Shown: positions 37,500-46,496 of the stretch, piece by piece
How the letters are laid out: the number at the start of each line of letters is the position of its first letter
Position numbering within the stretch: the first letter of the stretch is position 1
Source of the DNA: Sulfitobacter mediterraneus
GTDB lineage: Bacteria; Pseudomonadota; Alphaproteobacteria; Rhodobacterales; Rhodobacteraceae
Length of the DNA: 64,000 nt
Direction of reading: 5' to 3'
Assembly (NCBI RefSeq): GCF_003054325.1
Contig: NZ_QBKU01000010.1
Coordinates: 107,908-171,907, forward strand
Made by a program: the position numbers and the translations under genes
Notes under the pieces: generated by a model
The model's database searches: none
What the model was told of the DNA's origin: nothing
What the model saw: the letters and a program-made list of their open reading frames with translations, nothing else

Positions 37500-37531
37500 G
37501 AACTCTCGCAGCGCTGCCGTTGCGAGAGTTC
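37500..37531. terminator. Hairpin between the RTX gene and the transglycosylase
   Basis: A perfect 11-bp stem (GAACTCTCGCA / TGCGAGAGTTC, loop of 10) lies between two convergent genes. There is no T-run on either side, so it is a weak or factor-dependent terminator at best. Confidence 0.45.
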
Positions 37532-37553
37532 CAACGTCCATTAGGTATGTTTA

Positions 37554-38369
37554 CTACTCCACCAATCCGGCGGCATAGGCGATGGCGCGTTGGTAGTTGC
37601 CGCTGTCATTCCAAACCGACAACACCTTGAAATTGCGGGTGCCTTGGCCGAAGGGCTTGCCCGGTTTCCAGCCGTTCTTGCGCAGCATATTGGCCGCTGT
37701 GGCCAGTGCATCAGCGGCGGCGTAGGGATCGGCGCGGCCATCACCGTTGCCATCCACCCCATAGCGCAGCCAGTTGCCTGCCAGAAACTGCATATGCCCC
37801 AACTCGCCCGACGGGCCGCCGCGGGTCTTGCCGGTAATCACACCGCGATCCGCCATCTTGAGCGCGGCAATCGCGTGGACCTCAAACTTTGGATGGCGGC
37901 GGCAATAGGACGACAGCGTCACCGCGCCGTTCACAATCGGGGTCTTGCCCAGATACCCGCCCCAGCTTGTCTCAAGCCCCCAGATTGTTGCCAAAAGGCT
38001 GGCGGGGACGCCATATTTCCGCTCAATCGCAGCGAATGTATTGGGATTACGGGCAATTTTCTTGCGGGTCTGGTTGACAAAATTCTGCGCCGAACTGCCG
38101 GATCGTTTGGCCAGGAACCGCGCCGGATCACCCTGCGATACGCCTGTCTGGCTTGAGGGGCGCGATTCAAACCGCCATGTGATGTCCGACAGGCTGGCCG
38201 CGTTCAACGCCTGAAGCCCCCGTTTGCCAATACCTGCCTTGGAGGCATCCTTGGCCAAACCTTGCTTGTAAGCGCCAAAGCTGCCTTTGCTGGTGATGCA
38301 TTCTGCGGCAAAGGCGGGGGCTGCCAACACGGCAAGGGCCGCAATGGTAAGGAGTGACTTTTTAAACAT
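37554..38369 (-). CDS. Lytic murein transglycosylase, MltB-like (SLT_2 / GH103)
   Basis: Cleaves the glycan strands of peptidoglycan with formation of 1,6-anhydro ends. The 271-residue product has a signal peptide (about 1-21, ending AFA) rather than a lipobox, so it is probably soluble in the periplasm. The catalytic Glu sits in TIWGLETSWGGYLGKTP, and the substrate-binding GELGHMQFLAGNWLRYGVDGNGDG segment follows, as in MltB. The ATG at 38369 (GAGG upstream) begins the signal peptide; the extension to 38429 is not supported. Confidence 0.88.
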   Translation of the reverse strand: MFKKSLLTIAALAVLAAPAFAAECITSKGSFGAYKQGLAKDASKAGIGKRGLQALNAASLSDITWRFESRPSSQTGVSQGDPARFLAKRSGSSAQNFVNQTRKKIARNPNTFAAIERKYGVPASLLATIWGLETSWGGYLGKTPIVNGAVTLSSYCRRHPKFEVHAIAALKMADRGVITGKTRGGPSGELGHMQFLAGNWLRYGVDGNGDGRADPYAAADALATAANMLRKNGWKPGKPFGQGTRNFKVLSVWNDSGNYQRAIAYAAGLVE

Positions 38370-38451
38370 ACTGGTAAACCTCAAAAATCCGAACTTAACG
38401 AAGATTAACAAGGTTTGGATATGTTTCAACGGGCAACTGCGGCCCGCGGTG

Positions 38452-38697
38452 TCAGCCGGTTGTCCAATCCGTCAGGACCAGCACCCATTGAGGATCTGCG
38501 CGGGTCACAACCCAGGCATAGGCCGAACCGCCGGTCAGAATACCAACGCCAAAGAAAAAGGGAAAAGTGAACCGTGCGCGACGGGATCTACCTGCACTCT
38601 TACGAGGACTGCTGCATGTTTCTACTGCCTGCCGTCCGCTCTGGTGCTTCTCGATCCTGCCGATGCGTTCTGCAAAGGTTGTGGTTGAGATTGCCAT
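38452..38697 (-). CDS. Small hypothetical single-pass membrane protein
   Basis: An 81-residue product from the ATG at 38697. A basic cytoplasmic N-terminal half (SPRKSAGRSRRARF) precedes one membrane helix (about 48-63, FPFFFGVGILTGGSAYAW) and a short outer tail. No family recognised. It could be a real small gene, as size and hydropathy are coherent, but similarity evidence is missing. Confidence 0.5.
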   Translation of the reverse strand: MAISTTTFAERIGRIEKHQSGRQAVETCSSPRKSAGRSRRARFTFPFFFGVGILTGGSAYAWVVTRADPQWVLVLTDWTTG

Positions 38698-38789
38698 TGT
38701 CTGCTCGCTACTTATTAACTTGATCACATAATGGTGATAAATTTGACAAGATTGGGGCGGAACGTTGCCTTGGCTGTGTTTTATATACC

Positions 38790-38821
38790 CAAAGAAAAGG
38801 GCGCCTCTTGCGGGGCGCCCT
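38790..38821 (-). terminator. Terminator downstream of glnA
   Basis: An 8-bp perfect stem (AGGGCGCC / GGCGCCCT, 38798-38821). On the minus strand it is followed by TTTCTTT, 27 bases after the glnA stop. Confidence 0.88.
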
Positions 38822-38847
38822 AACATCTTGATGGTCTGTTTGTCAGC

Positions 38848-40254
38848 TTAGACGCTGTAATACATGCCAAATTCAACAGGGTGAGGTGTGTGCTCGTAGT
38901 TGTGCACCTCTTCCATCTTCAGCTCGATATAGCCTTCGATCTGATCGCGGGTGAACACGTCACCGGCCAGCAGGAAGTCCATATCTGCTTCCAGTTCTTC
39001 CATGGCTTCCCGCAAGGAACCACAAACCGTTGGGATACCGGCCAGCTCTTCGGCAGGCAGATCATACAGGTTCTTGTCCATCGCCTCGCCGGGATCGATC
39101 TTGTTCTTGATGCCGTCAAGACCGGCCATCAGCAGGGCTGCAAAGCACAGGTAGGGGTTGGCGGCCGGATCAGGGAAACGAGCTTCGACACGCTTGGCTT
39201 TTGGGCTTTCCGTCCATGGAATACGTACACAGCCGGACCGGTTACGCGCAGAATAGGCGCGCAGAACAGGTGCTTCGAAACCAGGGATCAGACGCTTGTA
39301 GCTGTTTGTCGCCGGGTTGGTGAAGGCGTTCAGCGCCTTGGCGTGGGACAGGATACCACCGATGAACCAGATCGCCTCTTGTGACAGGTCGGCATATTTG
39401 TCGCCTGCAAACAATGGCTTGCCGTCTTTCCAGATCGACATGTTCACGTGCATGCCAGACCCGTTATCGCCATAGATCGGCTTGGGCATGAAGGTTGCAG
39501 ATTTGCCGTAGGCATGCGCCACGTTGTGGATCACATATTTGTATTTCTGCAGCTCATCCGCCTGTTCGGTCAGCGAGCCAAAGATCAGACCCAGCTCGTG
39601 CTGGCAGGAGGCAACCTCGTGGTGGTGCTTGTCCACTTTCATGCCCAAACGCTTCATCGTGGACAGCATTTCCGCCCGCAGATCCTGCGCTTCATCCGTT
39701 GGGTTCACAGGGAAATAGCCACCCTTGAGACCCGGACGGTGGCCCATGTTGCCCATCTCATACTCGGTGTCCGTGTTCCAGGACGCGTCAGAGGCGTCCA
39801 CTTCGTAGGACACTTTGTTGATGGTGTTGGAGAACCGCACATCGTCAAAGAGGAAGAATTCCGCTTCGGGGCCAAAGTAGGAAATGTCGCCGATGCCGGA
39901 GGATTTCAAATAGGCTTCGGCCTTCTGGGCTGTGCCGCGCGGGTCGCGCTCATAAGGTTCGTTTGTGTCGGGCTCAACAATGGAGCAATGCACACAGATG
40001 GTTTTTTCCGCATAAAACGGATCAACATAGGCGCTGGACACGTCTGGCATCAGCTTCATGTCGGAGGCTTCGATGGATTTCCAGCCCGCAATGGAGGAGC
40101 CGTCAAACATAAAGCCTTCTTCGAGGAAGTCTTCGTCAACCAGATCATTCACAACCGTCACGTGCTGCAGCTTGCCGCGGGTGTCAGTGAAACGGATGTC
40201 GACATATTCGATGTCTTCGTCCTTGATCTTTTTCAGGAACTCTTTGTTGTCCAT
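38848..40254 (-). CDS. glnA: Glutamine synthetase, type I
   Basis: Condenses ammonia and glutamate to glutamine with ATP; dodecameric and cytoplasmic. The 468-residue length equals the GSI-beta class. Segments include [18 protein letters not shown], the metal-site [12 protein letters not shown], and [19 protein letters not shown]. The adenylylation site is visible as NLYDLPAEE with the tyrosine at position 397, as in E. coli, so regulation by a GlnE-type adenylyltransferase is expected. glnB lies 33 bases upstream in the same orientation. Confidence 0.98.
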   Translation of the reverse strand: MDNKEFLKKIKDEDIEYVDIRFTDTRGKLQHVTVVNDLVDEDFLEEGFMFDGSSIAGWKSIEASDMKLMPDVSSAYVDPFYAEKTICVHCSIVEPDTNEPYERDPRGTAQKAEAYLKSSGIGDISYFGPEAEFFLFDDVRFSNTINKVSYEVDASDASWNTDTEYEMGNMGHRPGLKGGYFPVNPTDEAQDLRAEMLSTMKRLGMKVDKHHHEVASCQHELGLIFGSLTEQADELQKYKYVIHNVAHAYGKSATFMPKPIYGDNGSGMHVNMSIWKDGKPLFAGDKYADLSQEAIWFIGGILSHAKALNAFTNPATNSYKRLIPGFEAPVLRAYSARNRSGCVRIPWTESPKAKRVEARFPDPAANPYLCFAALLMAGLDGIKNKIDPGEAMDKNLYDLPAEELAGIPTVCGSLREAMEELEADMDFLLAGDVFTRDQIEGYIELKMEEVHNYEHTPHPVEFGMYYSV

Positions 40255-40287
40255 GATGATACCTATTCTGATAGATGGATTGATAGA

Positions 40288-40662
<375 letters not shown>

Positions 40663-40800
40663 TCATTTCATTTTACCTGTCGGGAATCCATCTGCTGCGG
40701 TAAGTTGAGACAAATGGGCGCGGCGATTTTATGCGTCGCGCTCAGTATTTGGGCAAAGCGCACAAAAAACAGGCAAAACTGAATCGGGGGATCTCGGGCC

Positions 40801-42444
40801 ATGACCGAATTGCTGACATCTGGGCAAATGCGCGCGGTGGAACAGGCCGCAATGGACAGCGGCGCCGTGACCGGATTAGAGCTGATGGAACGGGCGGGGC
40901 AGGGTGTCATCGACGCCGCATTTTCCCATTGGCCGGAGTTGGCGCAAGCGGCGCACCGCGCCCTTGTTCTATGCGGCCCGGGAAACAATGGCGGAGATGG
41001 ATTTGTCATTGCGCGATTGCTCAACGAGGCAGGCTGGGAGGTTGATCTCTTTCTATATGGCGATGCAGACAAACTGCCCCCAGATGCCAAGGCCAATCAC
41101 CAACGCTGGACGGCGATGGGGGGCGTCATGGAGCTAACAGCAGAAAACCTGCAAGCGGCGGTGCGGCCCGATTTGATTGTCGATGCTGTCTTTGGCACAG
41201 GCCTGACGCGCCCCTTACCATCCGTGGTGCAGCAGGCCTTTGCCGCCTTGGGCCGGAACAAATGGAAAGGCCGGACTTCGATCCGGCGCATTGCGGTGGA
41301 TTGTCCGTCGGGGCTGAACCTCGACACTGGTATGGTGCCGCAAGATCTGGAAAGGACCGGTGGTGTCATATCCACCAACCTGACCCAGCTGACCGTCACC
41401 TTCCACACGCCCAAACCGGGTCATTACCTAGGTGCCGGGCCGCTGGTCTGCGGGGCGGTTGTGATCGCGGACATCGGTTTGGGTCCATCCGATCCGGAGC
41501 GCAGCATGTTGGGCCAGCCGCCTGATGACAGCCGCGCCCGGTTGGTGACGCCGGTGTTTGCAGGATCAAAGCTGCCCCCGCGCATCTGGCCGGGATCTTT
41601 TGTCAGCAAATCCCGCCGCAATGGCCACAAGTTCGACCATGGGCATGTGATGGTATTTGCAGGCGGCGTCGGGCGCGGCGGGGCAGGCCGGCTTGCCGCG
41701 CGGGCGGCGCTCAGGGCGGGGGCAGGGGTGGTGACACTGGTCTGCCCGCCCTCTGCATTGATTGAGAACGCCTGCCAATTGGATGCAATCATGCTGCGCC
41801 CATTGCCCAAGGATGCCCCGCTGGACAGCGTGGCCGATGATCGTGTCACGGCCTTTTGCATCGGCCCCGGCCTTGGCGTGAACGACCGCACCCGCGATCT
41901 GGTGGCGCAGGTTCTGGCGCGGCGCGGCGGAACGCGCGCGTGGCGTGATCCGGTTGTGGTGCTGGACGCCGATGCGCTTGGCAGTTTTGCCGGCGATCCT
42001 GCCGCGCTTTTTGACCAATGCCATCCGCGCACCATCCTGACCCCGCATGAAGGCGAATTTGCCCGATTGTTCCCCGATCTGGCCCTGTCGCAGAGGGGCG
42101 ATCTTTCCAAGATTGACGCAGCCCGGCAGGCAGCAGCGCGGGCGGGCTGTACCGTATTGCTCAAAGGTCCAGATACCGTGATTGCCACGCCAGAGGGCGG
42201 CGCAAGCCTGCATGCGGCGGCCTATGACAGGAACGCCCCATGGCTGGCCACGGCGGGTGCGGGTGATGTGCTGGCCGGTCTGATTGCAGGCCTTGCGGCC
42301 CCAGATACCAGCGCCGATCTGATCACCATGGCCGAGATCGCAGCATACCTTCATGTGGAATGCGCCGCCTCTTTTGGTCCGGGTCTGATCGCCGAGGATC
42401 TGCCCGAAGAGCTGCCCAAAGTGTTCCGCGCCATGGGGCTATGA
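40801..42444 (+). CDS. nnr: Bifunctional NAD(P)H-hydrate epimerase / ADP-dependent dehydratase
   Basis: Repairs hydrated NAD(P)H (NADHX/NADPHX). The N-terminal YjeF_N domain (about 1-215) epimerises the S and R forms and shows LCGPGNNGGDGFVIARLL. The C-terminal ribokinase-like domain (about 250-547) dehydrates S-NAD(P)HX using ADP and carries LTPHEGEFARLFPD and the anion-hole motif TAGAGDVLAGLIAGL. The 547-residue fusion is the common bacterial form. The ATG at 40801 follows a GGGGG stretch. Divergent from glnB. Confidence 0.95.
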   Translation: MTELLTSGQMRAVEQAAMDSGAVTGLELMERAGQGVIDAAFSHWPELAQAAHRALVLCGPGNNGGDGFVIARLLNEAGWEVDLFLYGDADKLPPDAKANHQRWTAMGGVMELTAENLQAAVRPDLIVDAVFGTGLTRPLPSVVQQAFAALGRNKWKGRTSIRRIAVDCPSGLNLDTGMVPQDLERTGGVISTNLTQLTVTFHTPKPGHYLGAGPLVCGAVVIADIGLGPSDPERSMLGQPPDDSRARLVTPVFAGSKLPPRIWPGSFVSKSRRNGHKFDHGHVMVFAGGVGRGGAGRLAARAALRAGAGVVTLVCPPSALIENACQLDAIMLRPLPKDAPLDSVADDRVTAFCIGPGLGVNDRTRDLVAQVLARRGGTRAWRDPVVVLDADALGSFAGDPAALFDQCHPRTILTPHEGEFARLFPDLALSQRGDLSKIDAARQAAARAGCTVLLKGPDTVIATPEGGASLHAAAYDRNAPWLATAGAGDVLAGLIAGLAAPDTSADLITMAEIAAYLHVECAASFGPGLIAEDLPEELPKVFRAMGL

Positions 42445-42462
42445 CAAAAGGCGCAAGTCTGC

Positions 42463-42948
42463 TCAATCCGCCGTGGCCAGCTCAACCCCGCCCGCATAGA
42501 TCACCTGCGGCTGGCCGCAAAAGATCGAAAACACCTGTGCCGGCCCGTTTGCGCAGAATGTAAACTGCGGCTGGCCTGCCAGCTCGGACAGCGGAACCAA
42601 AACCTGCGCCTGACCAAAGAGTGCCCTTGCTCGACTGCCCCGCAGCAAAAGCCGTTGTTCCGATGGCAAAGCCAGATCCGTCCCCGGTTTGCCCGGCCCA
42701 AAGGCACCCGCCGCAACCACCATCCATGCGCCACTGCAATGGTCATGGCACACCGTCTGCACCGTCACAAAACCAGCGTCCCGGCTGACGATCCGGTCCC
42801 CGGCCGAGAGAAACTCAACCGGCAGGGCACCGTCCACAGTGAGGATCTCGGTGCCCGCAGGCACCCCCGATTGGCGCCGACCCTGCCTGCCCACCACCCG
42901 CGCGGCATCAGGATGGGGGATGTCGTGATCAATTGGATAAAGGTCCAT
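42463..42948 (-). CDS. Hint-domain protein (Hint_2 type)
   Basis: A 161-residue protein consisting mostly of a Hedgehog/intein (Hint) fold. Its start GVPAGTEILTVDGALPVEFLSAGDRIVSRDAG is the classic Hint beginning, but the nucleophilic Cys expected at the splice junction is replaced by the GVPAGT context, as in many Rhodobacterales Hint_2 proteins. A later CHDHCSGAWMVV and VLVPLSELAG follow. These usually sit at the C-terminus of secreted proteins; here the domain stands alone with no signal peptide. Whether it self-processes is unknown. Confidence 0.75.
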   Translation of the reverse strand: MDLYPIDHDIPHPDAARVVGRQGRRQSGVPAGTEILTVDGALPVEFLSAGDRIVSRDAGFVTVQTVCHDHCSGAWMVVAAGAFGPGKPGTDLALPSEQRLLLRGSRARALFGQAQVLVPLSELAGQPQFTFCANGPAQVFSIFCGQPQVIYAGGVELATAD

Positions 42949-43082
42949 TCTGCCCCTGCCTTGCCCACTTTGCCCCGGTTGTCGCCCAAAGGTGCAAATA
43001 TCATCTTAAGCACAGGCATTTTTGCCCTCGCCAAGCGTTTGAGGTTTTGATACTCACCCGCCTGTTGCCTCTGGCAATGAGT

Positions 43083-43166
43083 GCGGGTGTGGCGGAATTG
43101 GTAGACGCACCAGATTTAGGTTCTGGCGCCTATGGCGTGGGGGTTCGAGTCCCTTCACCCGCACCA
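43083..43166 (+). tRNA. tRNA-Leu (anticodon TAG)
   Basis: An 84-base cloverleaf: acceptor stem GCGGGTG / CACCCGC, D-arm with GGTAGAC, anticodon loop TTTAGGT in stem CCAGA / TCTGG (anticodon TAG at positions 34-36), a long class II variable arm (CGCCTATGGCG), T-loop GTTCGAGTC and an encoded CCA end. It would read CUA codons. Confidence 0.96.
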
Positions 43167-43353
43167 AAGGCTCTTCCGAGGAAGACGCCGCAGCTTTTTA
43201 CAACATCTGAATGCGACAGTTGTTCTGCAAGACCAATGAGCGCGCGGGCTTGAACCGTCCCTTGTCCAAACCCCGCTTGAGACAGAGCCGTCTTGCGGTC
43301 AGTATCGGATTGGAAGAGATGTAGCCTGTCATGTGCAATAAAAGAGCAGCAAA

Positions 43354-43842
43354 ATGAAATCCAACCGAATTCACGAAATGCTTGGGCTTGCCTCTGCTGC
43401 TGCGGGGTTTTGCGACAGAACCATACAGACAGTTTCAGCGCTACGGGACCGCCTTGGCCGTGCCACGCTGAAGCGGGACAGCCAACTTGTTGAAACTTTG
43501 AAAAAGCTTGATGCCGATCTTTCAGCCGCCGCTGTTGTCAACGCACGGCTCAGCGCCGAGCTGACGATCCTGAACGATGAAGTTTCAAAAGCAGAAGAGT
43601 TTGAACAAGAGAAAGCCAGATACGAATTGGTTGAAACATCCGAGGGCGATTTTGTGTTTCGGATCAAAAGCAGCATGGCTGATGAACAGCCCATTCACTA
43701 TATTTGTCCTGTCTGCCTGAACCAGGATAAGACCATAAGCTTCATTGGTGGAAGGCACCGAAAAATCTGCCAAACCAACCGAAAACATGTGTTCAACTTC
43801 GGCAAATCCGCTCCTGTTCTGACCCCCAAGGTCAGGCACTGA
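43354..43842 (+). CDS. Hypothetical protein with coiled coil and C-terminal zinc-ribbon-like motif
   Basis: A 162-residue protein. The first 95 residues are helical with a likely coiled coil (TLKKLDADLSAAAVV, then LSAELTILNDEVSKAEEFEQEKARYEL). The C-terminal part has IHYICPVCLNQDKTISFIGG followed by CQTNRKH, which could make a C-C-C-H metal site. Proteins of this plan (helical region, coiled coil, YxCPxC tail) occur widely as uncharacterised accessory genes. Lower G+C than neighbours. It is 190 bases downstream of tRNA-Leu. Confidence 0.7.
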   Translation: MKSNRIHEMLGLASAAAGFCDRTIQTVSALRDRLGRATLKRDSQLVETLKKLDADLSAAAVVNARLSAELTILNDEVSKAEEFEQEKARYELVETSEGDFVFRIKSSMADEQPIHYICPVCLNQDKTISFIGGRHRKICQTNRKHVFNFGKSAPVLTPKVRH

Positions 43843-43937
43843 TAGCCACTCTTCGCCGTTTTGACCCATGTCAAAGACAGGTTTCTGGCTGTGCCATAAA
43901 AAGAACCATAGGTGCGGCGAAATCGGAGGGTGGAGAA

Positions 43938-44195
43938 TTGAGCATATTTTCAAAAGTCGGCAAGAGCGCTGACCTGTCCCAGCAAATGGCGGACAAGGTT
44001 GGTGTGGATGTCAGTGGCATAATTGACCAAGATCCTGTGGCGGCTGGCAAGGTGTTCCGCTCGATCACACTGCGGTGTTCAAAGTGTGACCAGCAGACAG
44101 ATTGCCTTGACTTGTTGTCCAATAACGAACGGCTGGATGCGCCGCCTGATTATTGCCTGAACAAACAGATCCTTGGAACAATGAAGGATAAATAG
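43938..44195 (+). CDS. DUF6455 family protein
   Basis: An 85-residue protein from a TTG start at 43938 with GGAGG upstream. It carries the cysteine pattern RCSKCDQQTDCLDLL and a final DYCLNKQIL, giving four cysteines that may bind metal. I recall this small family as common in Rhodobacterales and annotated DUF6455. Function unknown. Confidence 0.75.
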   Translation: MSIFSKVGKSADLSQQMADKVGVDVSGIIDQDPVAAGKVFRSITLRCSKCDQQTDCLDLLSNNERLDAPPDYCLNKQILGTMKDK

Positions 44196-44604
44196 CACCC
44201 AGAAGAGGGATCTTGGCAGGCGCCTTTCAGGAGTGCCGTTCCAGCCTAGCGATGGTTTGCATCTGAACCTCGTTTAGTGGTGTTCCCTTTTTTGCGTCAA
44301 TTCTTCAACTAAAATCCCCACTCTCAGACTGATAATGGGTTTCTAAAAAATGGTTATTTCCCAAAGGCTTAATTGCTTTTTGGAGCCGCTTCAAAACACC
44401 CCAAATCGCCAACTCGTCTATCACCCATCTGACTGGGCTGGATTTTTAGGCCCTGACGGATCACTGTGATGCCTGTTGTCCAATCTGGGCAATGGCTGAT
44501 CTTTGTCTTTGACCGGTCCGCTTGCCCGCCTCGGGCGTCTATCGGAGGTTGGCATCTTTCGAGCGCGAAAGACTGTTCTTTGGCCCCATTTGAGGAGACG
44601 AATT
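44196..44604. other. 409-base stretch without a recognised gene
   Basis: Lower G+C, with several T-rich and A-rich runs. I see no coding frame with convincing start, composition or similarity, and no strong hairpin. It contains the upstream region of the SMP-30-like gene (GAGGAGA at 44592-44598 is its ribosome-binding site). Confidence 0.6.
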
Positions 44605-45690
44605 GTGAGAAAGCTGCTTTGGTTCTTGGGCGCTCTGCTGGCCTGCCTGATCGCTTATCTCGCGCTGTGGCCTGTCTCGGTGCGGCCTGTGGCTTGGGAG
44701 GTATCTGAAAACCCCGGCTACACCAATGCCTTCGCTCCAAACGATCGCCTGTCATCGCTTGATCTGGTCGGGCTGGACGGTCGTCTGGGCCCCGAAGATG
44801 CGGACATCGGGCCAGATGGCCTTGTTTATGTTGCGAGCCACAAGGGGGAAATCCTGCGCATTGAGGCGGATCGCAGTATCACGCCGTTTGCCCAGACATC
44901 TGGCCGTCCCTTGGGAATTGAGTTTGCGGACGATGGCACGCTTTATGTGGCGGATGCCTATCTTGGTCTGCTGTCAATTGACCGCACGGGGCAGGTGACC
45001 TTGCTTGCCAATGAAGCCGACGACGAAAGTCCGATCCTTTATGCTGACGATGTTGATATCGCGGCAGATGGGGCTGTCTATTTTTCAGATGCCTCGACCC
45101 GATTTGGGGCCGAGGCCAATGGTGGCACATTGCCTGCTTCGGTTCTGGACCTCGTTGAACACTCAGGCAATGGGCGTATCCTGAAATACGATCCGGCCAC
45201 CGGGAAGACGACGGTTTTTGCTCAGGGACTAAACTTCGCCAATGGCGTCGCCGTGAACGAGGCCAGCAACGCGGTGTTTGTCGTTGAAACCGGTGCCTAC
45301 CGGATCTGGCGGTTTCCTTTGGATGGCAGCCCCGGTGAGGTTGTTTTGGATAACTTGCCGGGCTTTCCGGACAACATAAACAACGCCGCAGGCGGCACCT
45401 TTTGGGTTGGCCTTGTCAGCCCGCGCAATGCCATCATGGACAACCTGGCAGGCAATCCGTTTTTGCGGCAGGTCATCATGCGATTGCCGGATGCGATGAA
45501 ACCTGCACCAACCCGTTATGGTCTGATTTTTCGAATGGACGCCGCCGGCCGTGTCATCGAGACGTTTCAGGATCCCGCAGGCCGCTACGCCCTCACAACC
45601 GGGGCGGTCTCGCTGCCGGATGGGCACATCGCAGTCACATCACTGACGGAACCGGCCTTGGGGCTGTTAAAGATTTCTTCGGACAACTGA
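44605..45690 (+). CDS. SMP-30/strictosidine synthase-like beta-propeller protein, membrane-anchored
   Basis: A 361-residue product from a GTG at 44605 with GAGGAG upstream at proper spacing. One N-terminal membrane helix (about 3-20, [19 protein letters not shown]) anchors a six-bladed beta-propeller. Blades contain GPEDADIGPDGLVYVASHKG, GRPLGIEFADDGTLYVADAY and YADDVDIAADGAVYFSDAS, typical of strictosidine synthase-like / SMP-30 proteins. Such enzymes hydrolyse lactones or esters in a calcium-dependent way; the substrate here is unknown. It faces the periplasm by topology. Confidence 0.82.
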   Translation: MRKLLWFLGALLACLIAYLALWPVSVRPVAWEVSENPGYTNAFAPNDRLSSLDLVGLDGRLGPEDADIGPDGLVYVASHKGEILRIEADRSITPFAQTSGRPLGIEFADDGTLYVADAYLGLLSIDRTGQVTLLANEADDESPILYADDVDIAADGAVYFSDASTRFGAEANGGTLPASVLDLVEHSGNGRILKYDPATGKTTVFAQGLNFANGVAVNEASNAVFVVETGAYRIWRFPLDGSPGEVVLDNLPGFPDNINNAAGGTFWVGLVSPRNAIMDNLAGNPFLRQVIMRLPDAMKPAPTRYGLIFRMDAAGRVIETFQDPAGRYALTTGAVSLPDGHIAVTSLTEPALGLLKISSDN

Positions 45691-45717
45691 ACGTGCGTGA
45701 ATGGCCCGGCGGCTCAG

Positions 45718-46260
45718 TTATGCCGCGTCTTTCCATTTGACCGGCGTGACATAGACGATGCTATCGTCCGCGCTGACCATGACCTCGCCGTCCTGAATGT
45801 TGACCTGCAATTTCATTGTGCGATTTGCCATCGTACCCAGCTCACTTGTGGTGCTGCCCGAAAAGTTCATGATCTGAAGATTGTCAAATCGCGCGGTACT
45901 GTTTTTGATCTTATCCCACCAAGATCCAGCAGTCCGCCCGTAGGAATAGACAATCACCTTGTCGGCTTTGCCGCAGGATTGGCGGATGATCTTTTCGCTG
46001 GGAAGCCCCAGCGCAACCCACAATTCAAGCTCGCCGCTGAGGCTTTTTTGCCAAATGTCCGGCTCGTCATCTACGGACAGACCTTTTGTCATTTCCAGGG
46101 TCTCATCGGCATTCAGCGCAAAAGCAAGAATGCGGACCATCAAACGTTCATCCGTTTCCGAAGGATGTTTGGCCACCGTCAGCTTGTGGGTTTCATAGTA
46201 GTGACGATCCATGTCTGAAACGGAAAGCTCGACTTTGTAGATGGTGGCCTTTTGCGCCAT
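45718..46260 (-). CDS. yaeQ: YaeQ family protein
   Basis: A 180-residue protein matching E. coli YaeQ (which starts MALKATIYK; here MAQKATIYKVELSVSD). Family segments include LTVAKHPSETDERLMVRILAFAL, DEPDIWQKSLSGELELWVALGLP and VIVYSYGR. YaeQ has a PD-(D/E)XK nuclease-like fold, but its cellular role is unsettled. The ATG at 46260 agrees with the family start; an in-frame ATG five codons earlier is possible. Confidence 0.92.
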   Translation of the reverse strand: MAQKATIYKVELSVSDMDRHYYETHKLTVAKHPSETDERLMVRILAFALNADETLEMTKGLSVDDEPDIWQKSLSGELELWVALGLPSEKIIRQSCGKADKVIVYSYGRTAGSWWDKIKNSTARFDNLQIMNFSGSTTSELGTMANRTMKLQVNIQDGEVMVSADDSIVYVTPVKWKDAA

Positions 46261-46496
46261 GATTTTTCCCGACATTAAAGCGTTAAAGATCCGTAGTGCG
46301 TCTGGCCGCTTTGTGAAAGCAGATAACGCGAAGGTTCGAGGCCTGTGACTTTTTGCGGGCATCTGCGCACCCCATAGGAAAAACCCCAACGCCCCTCATA
46401 CGTTCCCTAAGAAACGGCCTCTGCCAGCCCCAGGCGATGCACAGCCCAGGATCAGTTGTGCCCAAAGCAGCCCAGGAAGAACCGCCTTCACCCCCC

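Noticed and set aside
43171..43199. TCTTCC-GA-GGAAGA hairpin and CTTTTT after tRNA-Leu as terminator
   Set aside because: The loop is only two bases and the T-run is separated from the stem by nine bases, so an intrinsic terminator is doubtful.
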